Of a stretch of DNA of 8,894 nucleotides, positions 1 to 5,379 are shown piece by piece; positions within the stretch are counted from its first letter, which is position 1, and the number at the start of each line of letters is the position of its first letter. The notes beneath the pieces are model-generated. The model saw only the letters and a list, made by a program, of their open reading frames with translations. It ran no database searches and was not told the DNA's origin. A program made the position numbers and the translations under genes. Source of the stretch: Candidatus Heimdallarchaeota archaeon LC_2 (GTDB lineage Archaea > Asgardarchaeota > Heimdallarchaeia > Heimdallarchaeales > Kariarchaeaceae); the NCBI GenBank assembly GCA_001940725.1, contig MDVR01000174.1, forward strand, positions 1 through 8,894, in the 5' to 3' direction.

Positions 1-483
1 GGCATGACAACGGCTTGACACTGTTCGACCCTTGCTGAAAACTGTGTACTGATCCCGAGGCCCGAAATATCCAACCTCGGTGATATCAAAAGCAATAGTC
101 ACACCTTCTTTGTGGCTATTTTTGAAAAAAGTGGAACACTTCAACCTTTTGATCTGCTCAATAATCACCTTACGATATCTGGATATTATTGTTCTATGTG
201 GCCATGCATTCAGAGTCTGTCTAATGAAATGAGCACTTGGCAGTGCTCTTTCATTGTCATACCAGTGACGAAAAGACAATTCCTCAATACCAAACTGAAT
301 ACTACTTCCCGTTAAACTAGTAACTAAAAGAGTACTCATGGCAATTTCCATAGGTACTGCTCGATGATACTCATCGACCTGTTTTGGAAGATTATTGGTG
401 AAATTTGGTAGAATTTGAGAGTTGTAAAATTCCTCAATTTTCTCAACAGAGAACTTATTTCTAACCACTAATCCTCCATTCAT
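1..483 (-). CDS. IS4/ISH3-like DDE transposase, N-terminal part (runs off window)
   Basis: Partial gene of 161 codons that is still open at the window edge. Transposases of this class cut and paste an insertion sequence with a DDE catalytic triad. The visible part has an N-terminal helical region, then a segment around residues 70-93 with an L-P-S-A-H-F-I-R-Q motif. This resembles the 'x-P-S-x-D-T' stretch of ISH3/IS4-type transposases. At residues 129-140 comes a hydrophobic strand ending V-T-I-A-F-D-I-T-E-V-G-Y-F-G, whose D133 fits the first catalytic aspartate of the 'D-x-T-x-x-P-Y-x-G' motif. The remaining D and E would lie outside the window. The ATG at 483 is the first start after an in-frame TAA at 508-510; a TTG lies directly upstream at 486. 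A 16-base near-palindrome (508-523) sits in the leader. The IS4-like superfamily is fairly sure; the subgroup is not. Confidence 0.8.
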   Translation of the reverse strand, partial: MNGGLVVRNKFSVEKIEEFYNSQILPNFTNNLPKQVDEYHRAVPMEIAMSTLLVTSLTGSSIQFGIEELSFRHWYDNERALPSAHFIRQTLNAWPHRTIISRYRKVIIEQIKRLKCSTFFKNSHKEGVTIAFDITEVGYFGPRDQYTVFSKGRTVSSRCHA

Positions 484-507
484 CAAATCCTTTAAGAATC
501 TTTCTGA

Positions 508-523
508 TTATTATGAATAATAA
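508..523. repeat. AT-only inverted repeat in transposase leader
   Basis: Seven-base arms TTATTAT and ATAATAA pair perfectly around a GA centre. The element lies 25-40 bases upstream of the transposase ATG at 483, where an archaeal TATA box would sit. It may be the core promoter, an operator, or simply AT-rich chance symmetry. Confidence 0.4.
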
Positions 524-584
524 GAAGAAAATACAACTTTGAGCTGATCACACCTCCTAAATCGCGGTATCTTCTAGCGAATAC

Positions 585-1142
585 TTAATTGAAACAATGA
601 TTTGTTAAGACATCGACTGGATCGATGTTAATTGTCCAGTCTTGAAGTTTGGAGCCAAACTTCTTCAATTTATGAAAAGGTTTTAAGCTCGGTTTACCCT
701 CTTGGATCTCAGACAACCTCTCTCCTGAAGCCAATCGATGTGTGATTTCAATCAGATCTGATTTATTCTGAGTATCTAACTGACTAAATTCTTTTAGGTT
801 GTTTTCAGCTACGGGTTGTAAAATTAGTTCTCGAGAAGTTTGAGGAATATTATTATCATTATTATTATTATTTTTATTGAGCTTGAAGGTCAAAGATTTG
901 ACCCTCTGCTTAGGAGCTAAGTTGATGAGTAGATCACTCATCATCCTGCTGACAAGATTGGAATCCAGGTAGATACCAAATTCAAGGGCAAAGACCGATT
1001 GTAGCCAAACTCTGCCTCGATTAGTCCACATGGTCCAGATGAGGAAAAATTTGAAATACAAATTGCTAGATTTCTTGATTTTAAGTCTGTAAAAATCAAA
1101 TCCCTGATGATCGAAATAATCATAAAATGCAAGTTGTTGCAT
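585..1142 (-). CDS. Hypothetical protein, 185 aa, with an Asn-rich linker
   Basis: I do not recognise this protein. Residues 1-90 are mixed hydrophobic, aromatic and basic, which suggests a compact domain. It contains a W-T-M-W-T-N-R-G-R-V-W-L stretch and later D-L-L-I-N-L. A low-complexity asparagine run (about residues 90-98, encoded by an ATT/ATC repeat at 849-875) acts as a linker. The C-terminal part is charged and looks helical. The start at 1142 is the only ATG after an in-frame stop at 1161-1163. No clear TATA box or ribosome binding site is visible upstream. It is divergent from the DUF2321 gene across a 210-base gap and runs in the same direction as the partial transposase. Amino-acid composition looks protein-like, so I think it is a real gene, but it could be a decayed remnant beside the insertion sequence. 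Confidence 0.55.
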   Translation of the reverse strand: MQQLAFYDYFDHQGFDFYRLKIKKSSNLYFKFFLIWTMWTNRGRVWLQSVFALEFGIYLDSNLVSRMMSDLLINLAPKQRVKSLTFKLNKNNNNNDNNIPQTSRELILQPVAENNLKEFSQLDTQNKSDLIEITHRLASGERLSEIQEGKPSLKPFHKLKKFGSKLQDWTINIDPVDVLTNHCFN

Positions 1143-1320
1143 GAAAAGTTGAAGTAATTGCTAGATGATTTTTTTGGTATTATGCCAGCTAGCTTTGGGT
1201 ATTATTTAGGGTGATACGTTAGGTATCTGTCGATCGAGATAATAGAAAAGATAAATCAAGTATTGCATTAAGAGATAGCTATCCGAAATTAATAACATTC
1301 CAATACCGAAAAGTAAATGA

Positions 1321-1330
1321 TTATTTAAAG
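1321..1330 (+). promoter_or_regulatory. TATA box of the DUF2321 gene
   Basis: The AT-only core TTATTTAAA followed by G is centred about 27 bases before the ATG at 1353. That is the usual distance from an archaeal TATA box to the transcription start. Transcription would then begin at or next to the start codon, so the mRNA is probably leaderless. Confidence 0.55.
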
Positions 1331-1352
1331 TTAGTATTGACGAATTTGAAGT

Positions 1353-1817
1353 ATGGATTATTATACTGCTGTAATCTGTGAAAACATGCACGTAATCACA
1401 CCAGTGAAAGAACTTGATAATCCCACAAAATTTTGTAATGAATGTGGAAAATTAAATCATAATACATGTATCAATTGTGAAGGTCAGATCAGAGGTCTTT
1501 CTGCACAACCACCAATTGCAGATTACTATGATATCCCATTATATTGTGGTGATTGTGGGAAACCATACATCTGGACAGATATAATGCTCAAGTCCACAAA
1601 ACAATTAATAGCTGAAATGGATAAACTAAGTGAGAATGAAAAATTAGAAATGCAAAAATCAATTGAGGACATACTTCAAGACACACCGAGAACACCATTA
1701 GCCATCATTAAATTCAAAAAACTTATCAAAAAGACCAGTACAGCATTCGCAAACTCAATTAGGAATATCCTCATAAATGGCATAAAAGATGAAATTAGCG
1801 AACAGCTCTTTAATTAG
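1353..1817 (+). CDS. DUF2321 family zinc-ribbon protein
   Basis: 154-residue protein that I recognise as the DUF2321 family, whose function is unknown. It begins M-D-Y-Y-T-A-V-I-C-E-N-M-H-V-I, the typical opening of the family. Eight possible metal ligands are visible: C9 and H13, then CxxC pairs at 28/31, 39/42 and 65/68, enough for two zinc sites. The second pair is followed by G-Q-I-R-G. The last pair lies in the family signature C-G-D-C-G-K-P-Y-I-W-T. The C-terminal half (about 80-154) is helical and charged and includes the D-T-P-R-T-P-L-A segment. There is no signal peptide or membrane helix, so it is probably cytosolic. The start follows a TATA box at leaderless distance. It is apparently a single-gene unit, with 315 non-coding bases downstream. 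Nucleic-acid or protein binding is plausible for a zinc ribbon but not shown. Confidence 0.85.
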   Translation: MDYYTAVICENMHVITPVKELDNPTKFCNECGKLNHNTCINCEGQIRGLSAQPPIADYYDIPLYCGDCGKPYIWTDIMLKSTKQLIAEMDKLSENEKLEMQKSIEDILQDTPRTPLAIIKFKKLIKKTSTAFANSIRNILINGIKDEISEQLFN

Positions 1818-1915
1818 CAAAACTATTACACATATCCCACCCGTTAGGGTATAGGTAGAGGCATTTATTACATATAGATATTTGTTTCAACCAGTTCTGT
1901 TCAGTTTTATCTTGA

Positions 1916-1957
1916 TAGAGCCATAGTTTCGCGATCGATTGAAGAAACCTTGCTCTA
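1916..1957. repeat. Nested inverted repeat enclosing a CGATCGATT motif
   Basis: The outer arms TAGAGC (1916-1921) and GCTCTA (1952-1957) are perfect complements. So are the inner arms GTTTC (1926-1930) and GAAAC (1944-1948). The inner loop of 13 bases contains the recurrent CGATCGATT (1932-1940). It could be a structured RNA, the 3' end of the DUF2321 transcript, or a protein-binding DNA element. No T-tract follows directly, so a classical terminator is not supported. Confidence 0.4.
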
Positions 1958-2091
1958 ACCTAAATCCATTAGATCAAATATATCAAAACCGGAAACATAA
2001 AGGCAATCGATCGATAAATTATTGAATAAACAATGCATCGATTAATCTTTCAACTAAATCCTGTTTGATCTGCTAAAAGATCGATTGAATA

Positions 2092-2107
2092 ATAAAAGTA
2101 CTTTTAT
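2092..2107. promoter_or_regulatory. 16-base perfect palindrome over the promoter of the 2133 gene
   Basis: ATAAAAGTACTTTTAT reads the same on both strands. Its right half, TTTTAT, lies 26-31 bases before the TTG start at 2133, the position of an archaeal TATA box. A regulator bound here would compete with TBP, so the element could be both TATA box and operator. No second copy is obvious in the window. Confidence 0.45.
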
Positions 2108-2132
2108 GGTAATGATAATTTGAGATGTTAGA

Positions 2133-2792
2133 TTGAACAACCGGATAAGGACATCTAATTTAGTATCTCCAAGTTTGATCAACCAAATTGGTCAATTATT
2201 ACAAGATGTTTACTTACAAGGAACCCCCCTCCAAGTTGGGTCGCTAAAAAAAATCGGTGAAGATTTAGCTCATTATGTGGACAAATTTCTAGAGTTTATT
2301 CGGATTGAATCAAGAATAAATTATAAATCAGATGAAATATTTGGTCTGGTCGCTTATATTGGTAAAGAACAGCAATTACATATCCGAGGATATGTTGATG
2401 GTAGAATAGAATCAGAAATTGAACCTATCATGCATCATTATGAGCATTTAATTAAACCACCAGAATACAAGATGTTTAATGGAATGTGGTATTCTGCTCA
2501 TAAAACGGTTGAATATTTGTTAAATCACTGGAATATTTCTTCAACAATCGAAATCGGTGATAGCGGATCTAGATATCACCCTGATCAATGGAGGTATTTT
2601 TCAAAACCTACAAAATTTTACAAGGATATCAAAGACATATTTAAGAACCAACCACGGGCAACTCAACGAAATATAAATGATGTCCTTAATTTAATTAAAC
2701 TTGAGATACAACGTATTAAGAAGGCTCCATTCGATTGTTTAGTTAAAAAAGCCTTGAGAGCTAGTGATTTCAAATCTCACAGAGATTGTTAA
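2133..2792 (+). CDS. Hypothetical protein, 219 aa
   Basis: I do not recognise this protein. It is soluble and mixed charged, with no signal peptide or membrane segment. Residues 10-60 look helical. Residues 68-86 look like paired strands ending L-H-I-R-G-Y-V-D-G-R-I. A histidine-rich stretch follows around residues 98-105 (I-M-H-H-Y-E-H-L). The C-terminal third is basic and helical and ends with a cysteine. The TTG at 2133 is chosen because an in-frame TGA lies at 2121-2123 and a TATA-like element sits 26-31 bases upstream. A later in-frame TTG (near residue 15) cannot be ruled out. An ATG at 2125 is out of frame and closes after three codons. It stands alone between two gaps of over 300 bases, under its own palindromic promoter. 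Length and composition support a real gene; I can suggest no function. Confidence 0.65.
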   Translation: MNNRIRTSNLVSPSLINQIGQLLQDVYLQGTPLQVGSLKKIGEDLAHYVDKFLEFIRIESRINYKSDEIFGLVAYIGKEQQLHIRGYVDGRIESEIEPIMHHYEHLIKPPEYKMFNGMWYSAHKTVEYLLNHWNISSTIEIGDSGSRYHPDQWRYFSKPTKFYKDIKDIFKNQPRATQRNINDVLNLIKLEIQRIKKAPFDCLVKKALRASDFKSHRDC

Positions 2793-2920
2793 TAATTCAT
2801 GAGAAATATGTGCCACTTTTCAACAAATCTTCGATTTTCATGTATAATACAATTGAATTTAATCAGTTAAGGATTCAGATTATAGTATATTCCCTCGATC
2901 GATCAAATGATTGACCAAAA

Positions 2921-2939
2921 GCCTTTTTTGATAATTTTT
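2921..2939 (+). terminator. Possible T-tract terminator
   Basis: A T6 run (2924-2929) followed by a T5 run (2935-2939) lies about 130 bases beyond the stop of the 2133 gene. A short complementary pair precedes it: TCGATCA at 2899-2905, then AA, then TGATTGA with one G-T wobble. Archaeal termination often relies on T-tracts. The distance from the gene keeps confidence low. Confidence 0.3.
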
Positions 2940-2985
2940 ACTTAGAAAATAGACTGACCTTGCTTTTTTGAGTGTCCAAATGTAC

Positions 2986-3024
2986 GGGCTACCCTCTTAA
3001 GTTATATGTTACTTAAGGTTGCCC
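2986..3024. repeat. Long imperfect inverted repeat
   Basis: Inner arms CTTAAGT (2996-3002) and ACTTAAG (3011-3017) pair perfectly around an 8-base loop. Outer arms GGGCTAC (2986-2992) and GTTGCCC (3018-3024) pair with one mismatch. Three unpaired bases (2993-2995) separate the left arms. This GC-containing stem stands out in an AT-rich gap about 95 bases before the next gene. It could be a structured leader, a terminator or an element end. Confidence 0.45.
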
Positions 3025-3117
3025 CGAATAAAATTATTAATTTAATTAGGAACTACAGGGTGTAAAACAAAAGATTAAATATTAAATACTCGTTAATATT
3101 GATTAGGAAGAGATCTA

Positions 3118-3561
3118 TTGGTTAAACTAAATATAAAGTATTCTGAAAAATTTGATTATAATAACATAAAATCACAGCTTAATTCTATAGAGCTTGAAAC
3201 GTTAAAAATGGTTTATGATCATTTTCCTGAGATCTTTCTCCATTGGATGAAAATATCAGATGAAGAATATCGACGTTTAGATCATTTAAAATCATTATAT
3301 TTGATAAAACAATATGGCCAAAATTATTATATTACCGACTTAGGTTACATGTATTTAATCAACGAAGGGTATGCAAAATTAGTCCTAACTTCCTTGAAGC
3401 ACATACTAAAGCAGAAACTAATTCATTGGGAAACAAAAAATTTTGAGTCACTTGTCAGCAACACCCACACAAAAGAAAATATTATTCGCCAATTAAATTG
3501 GGTGAGGGTTTGTCACTTTTCAAAATTCGATATTATGAACAATCGTTCCCAGGTGAATTAG
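3118..3561 (+). CDS. Winged-helix protein, N-terminal part of a probably split gene
   Basis: Residues 20-85 look like a winged helix-turn-helix DNA-binding domain. The helix E-L-E-T-L-K-M-V-Y is followed by a recognition helix I-S-D-E-E-Y-R-R-L-D-H-L and a wing L-I-K-Q-Y-G-Q-N-Y-Y-I-T-D-L-G. A second, similar helical stretch begins near residue 92. From about residue 127 the frame stops making sense (V-R-V-C-H-F-S-K-F-D), while the -1 frame continues a sensible protein, so the true product was probably longer. The TTG start at 3118 is preceded by A-G-G-A-A-G at 3105-3110, a weak ribosome-binding candidate, and by TATA-like TTAAATACT at 3082-3090. It is probably a transcription regulator that was membrane-tethered when intact. 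The genuine coding end is likely near 3500, not at the annotated stop. Confidence 0.6.
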   Translation: MVKLNIKYSEKFDYNNIKSQLNSIELETLKMVYDHFPEIFLHWMKISDEEYRRLDHLKSLYLIKQYGQNYYITDLGYMYLINEGYAKLVLTSLKHILKQKLIHWETKNFESLVSNTHTKENIIRQLNWVRVCHFSKFDIMNNRSQVN

Positions 3562-3794
3562 AAATGACGAGGAAGGGTGAAAAATATTTTAACAATCCTG
3601 ACGATATTGAAAATGATATCTATTTTCATGAGAGCCGATTTAAAACTCTCAAAGGGATAATATTTGAATCTGCTATTGTAGCGTTACCCACATTGTTAAT
3701 AAATCTAAAATATTCAATAGAACCTCTATTTTCAATGCTCATTATAATTGCACTAATCAGTTTGCATAAAATGTGGGAATCACGACAAAATTAA
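3498..3794 (+). CDS. C-terminal part of split winged-helix protein, with two membrane helices
   Basis: 98-codon ORF that overlaps the preceding one by 64 bases in the -1 frame. Residues 4-31 look like the second half of a winged-helix domain: strand L-S-L-F-K-I-R-Y-Y-E, a turn, then L-E-M-T-R-K-G-E-K-Y-F. Two hydrophobic segments follow (about 51-69 and 73-90), and then a short charged end, which suggests membrane anchoring. The TTG start has no ribosome binding site and falls inside what should be one folded domain. I therefore read this as the second half of the 3118 gene, separated by a one-base deletion or an assembly error between about 3495 and 3530. Restored, the protein would be about 225 residues: two winged helices plus two membrane helices. 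Independent translation by coupling is the less likely alternative. It converges with the 3808-4176 ORF, 13 bases away. Confidence 0.55.
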   Translation: MGEGLSLFKIRYYEQSFPGELEMTRKGEKYFNNPDDIENDIYFHESRFKTLKGIIFESAIVALPTLLINLKYSIEPLFSMLIIIALISLHKMWESRQN

Positions 3795-3807
3795 AGCGGA
3801 ATGTCAT

Positions 3808-4176
3808 TTATCTTAGCACCTCAGCAAATAAACAATCTTCCTCTTTTTCATGCTCACTAACACAACCGTAGATCCTATCGGTTTTTACCCAGTAATAATT
3901 AGGTAGATGAGCACAACATGAAATTAATCTTAATCCAAACTTTTTCCATGTTGATTCCAATGTTCTTTGATCCCTGACTTCCATTTTTACAAAGTTATTT
4001 CCTTGATCAGTATCAACAAATTTCATATTTTTTAGATCTGGGACAATTAATTTCTTAAACTGAACAAGATCCATATTTCCAAATTTTTCATTTAATCTTA
4101 TTGCTACATGCAAATCATACAGATTGTAGACACTAGTTAAGAATCTTGTGCAAATAATACACAATTTAGGATCCAA
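3808..4176 (-). CDS. Small hypothetical protein with scattered cysteines, 122 aa
   Basis: I do not recognise this protein. It has cysteines at 6, 9, 87, 88, 105 and 115, including an N-terminal CIIC pair that could help bind metal. The middle is mixed charged and probably alpha/beta (F-K-K-L-I-V-P-D-L-K, then F-V-K-M-E-V-R-D-Q-R). There is no membrane segment. The TTG at 4176 is the only usual start after an in-frame TGA at 4192-4194. An internal ATG at residue 35 is an alternative. The start lies 4 bases from the first of four near-palindromic repeats that fill the upstream region, so if the gene is real it is probably controlled by whatever binds them. No clear TATA box is seen at leaderless distance. 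It is convergent with the split winged-helix gene. Confidence 0.5.
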   Translation of the reverse strand: MDPKLCIICTRFLTSVYNLYDLHVAIRLNEKFGNMDLVQFKKLIVPDLKNMKFVDTDQGNNFVKMEVRDQRTLESTWKKFGLRLISCCAHLPNYYWVKTDRIYGCVSEHEKEEDCLFAEVLR

Positions 4177-4179
4177 AAA

Positions 4180-4310
4180 TGTGTAAATTTTTCACAACAT
4201 CTGCAGCTGCAATTGTGTAAAAATTGCACTAAGGTAAGCAGCCAAACTGCAGATCTTTGTGTAAATTATTCACAAATATTACCTGGTAAATAATGTGTAA
4301 AATTAACACG
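4180..4310. repeat. Array of four near-palindromic 17-base repeats (operator or iteron array)
   Basis: Four copies of a TGTGTAAA(n5)CAC pattern lie at 4180-4196, 4214-4230, 4258-4274 and 4294-4310. All have the same 17-base length and orientation, and start-to-start spacings of 34, 44 and 36. Each copy is close to a palindrome: G-T-G and C-A-C pair at the same positions in all four, with an AT-rich centre. Copy 1 has one mismatch in eight pairs and copy 3 has two. A separate inverted repeat, ATCTGCAG (4199-4206) and CTGCAGAT (4247-4254), brackets copy 2. The array lies directly upstream of the 4176 start. It looks like repeated binding sites for a dimeric DNA-binding protein; a replication or partition iteron set is the alternative. 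Confidence 0.7.
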
Positions 4311-4324
4311 TTGAGACAAACTAG

Positions 4325-4352
4325 ATCGATCGATAAGCAAAACACGATCGAT
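4325..4352. repeat. Inverted CGATCGAT pair
   Basis: ATCGATCG at 4325-4332 and CGATCGAT at 4345-4352 are perfect complements separated by 12 bases. They lie between the end of the surface-protein gene and the four-repeat array. This is the clearest pairing of the motif that recurs in the window's gaps. Confidence 0.45.
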
Positions 4353-4402
4353 TGATACTGATGAGATTTGGTTATTTCAGTTTGGTTTATCAAATCTATC
4401 CT

Positions 4403-5281
4403 TCACGCTGATTTTATCTTTTTATGACTAATTGAAAATAAATATCGGACAGAAAAAAGACCAAATAAGACAATGTACATTTGATAACCAGGAGATCGAT
4501 TGGTATTGTTTTTCGTTTTAGTTTTGGTTTCGGTCAAAGTTGTGGTATATGAAGATATCACACTTTCAGTCTCTGTATAATTTGCTGTTGTTGCTACTGT
4601 TGAAGTAACTTCCAAATACTCAGTATTTGTGATATTTTCGACTTCTGTTATAGTAGTAGTGGTATAATCTGTATTTGTGAGATTAGATGTTGTTTGGACA
4701 ACACGTGGAAAATAACTATAATTAATTGTGACATTGTTTTCTTCAGTTAAAATATAATCTCCAGAAATATTTGTTGTGTATGAAACCTCATAGTTAACCG
4801 TTGTAATATGCATTAAATTGTTATTTACATAGATTAATGCGTTTGTGCCATTAAAATCAATGTATAATTCATAATCTATAAAGAAATCAAAGGTCCAATC
4901 ATAAGATGCAGGCATCCCACCTTCTCCGACATAAAAGAACATTGAACCATTTTCTGCTGTATTTACGTGAAAATAAATATATGTACTAACGTATGGTAAT
5001 AAAAAATGCACTTGTTCATTTCGTAGAGTTCCAGTAAAATCCATAATTGTATCGTTTAAATTAATGGTAGTGTTAATAGTTGATAATTCTCCATCAATGA
5101 ATTGATCGTATGTTGTAATAGGAGCAGAATTATCGTATGTTGGATCACCATCTAAAAATAATGAACTATTGATAAACTGAAATTCATGGGCATTTGATTT
5201 TGGTATCGAAAGATAAAATAGAGATATTAAAATTAAAGCTAGGAAAATTGGTTTTATCGATTTTACAAACCTTCCTTCCAT
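4403..5281 (-). CDS. Secreted Thr-rich surface glycoprotein with C-terminal sorting-like anchor
   Basis: 292-residue secreted protein. It has a basic start (R4, K7, K10), a hydrophobic core (about 11-26) and a likely signal cleavage after S-N-A at residue 31. Residues 32-195 form an aromatic, probably beta-rich domain. Residues 196-262 are a threonine-rich stalk like an O-glycosylated linker. Thirteen N-x-S/T sequons are visible (for example N38, N70, N76, N111, N144, N187, N216, N234). The end is S-P-G-Y (263-266), a membrane helix (about 268-284) and H-K-K-I-K. This layout matches archaeal PGF-CTERM-type and Heimdall/Loki-CTERM tails processed by archaeosortases, with Y instead of F. It probably sits on the outer cell face. 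The ATG at 5281 follows the signal-peptide logic. A TATA-like element at 5346-5355 implies a leader of about 40 bases. What it binds is unknown. Confidence 0.75.
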   Translation of the reverse strand: MEGRFVKSIKPIFLALILISLFYLSIPKSNAHEFQFINSSLFLDGDPTYDNSAPITTYDQFIDGELSTINTTINLNDTIMDFTGTLRNEQVHFLLPYVSTYIYFHVNTAENGSMFFYVGEGGMPASYDWTFDFFIDYELYIDFNGTNALIYVNNNLMHITTVNYEVSYTTNISGDYILTEENNVTINYSYFPRVVQTTSNLTNTDYTTTTITEVENITNTEYLEVTSTVATTANYTETESVISSYTTTLTETKTKTKNNTNRSPGYQMYIVLFGLFSVRYLFSISHKKIKSA

Positions 5282-5345
5282 GTTTCAATAAAATGTTGTA
5301 ACTAAAAGAAACTTGGTACTTATGGTGTGAAGACTCGAAAAAATA

Positions 5346-5355
5346 CTTTAAATTT
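5346..5355 (-). promoter_or_regulatory. TATA-like element of the surface-protein gene
   Basis: On the minus strand this reads AAATTTAAAG, the best TATA-like box upstream of the ATG at 5281. It lies about 68 bases away, which predicts a transcription start near 5323 and a short leader. A weaker CTTTTAG box at leaderless distance (about 5300-5308) is the alternative. Confidence 0.35.
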
Positions 5356-5379
5356 GTAACCAATTATATGATCGATCTC

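Larger units (their letters stand above)
1818..2132. other. Non-coding gap with CGATCGAT motifs and a hairpin
   Basis: No convincing ORF or tRNA. The gap holds a nested hairpin (1916-1957). CGATCGAT-type motifs occur at 1932-1940, 2006-2015, 2037-2042 and 2079-2086. The palindromic promoter element of the next gene is at 2092-2107. The density of self-complementary motifs is unusual for so short a gap. Confidence 0.5.
2793..3117. other. Non-coding gap with T-tracts, a CGATCGAT motif and a large hairpin
   Basis: No gene is visible; the only ORFs are about 23 codons. It holds a CGATCGAT element (2895-2904), two T6 tracts that may end transcription of the preceding gene (2924-2929 and 2964-2969), an imperfect inverted repeat (2986-3024) and AT-rich TATA candidates just before 3118. 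Confidence 0.5.

Noticed and set aside
112..315. 67-codon plus-strand ORF
   Set aside because: It lies wholly opposite the transposase fragment, whose minus-strand protein has recognisable motifs; this is a shadow.
541..552. Strong Shine-Dalgarno-like GGAGGTGTGATC on the minus strand
   Set aside because: It is about 60 bases from the transposase ATG, and no ORF of useful length starts at the right distance.
941..1132. 63-codon minus-strand ORF inside the 585-1142 gene
   Set aside because: It overlaps the longer ORF in another frame and has no independent start signal or domain.
1206..1391. 61-codon minus-strand ORF
   Set aside because: It overlaps the DUF2321 start and its promoter, has hydrophobic low-complexity composition, and shows no motif.
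3495..3530. Programmed -1 ribosomal frameshift site
   Set aside because: No X-XXY-YYZ slippery heptamer is in the proper frame and no obvious downstream structure is seen; a mutation or assembly error is simpler.
4180..4310. CRISPR array
   Set aside because: The repeats are short (17 bases), only four, near-palindromic and imperfect, with spacers of 17 to 27 bases, and no cas gene lies nearby.
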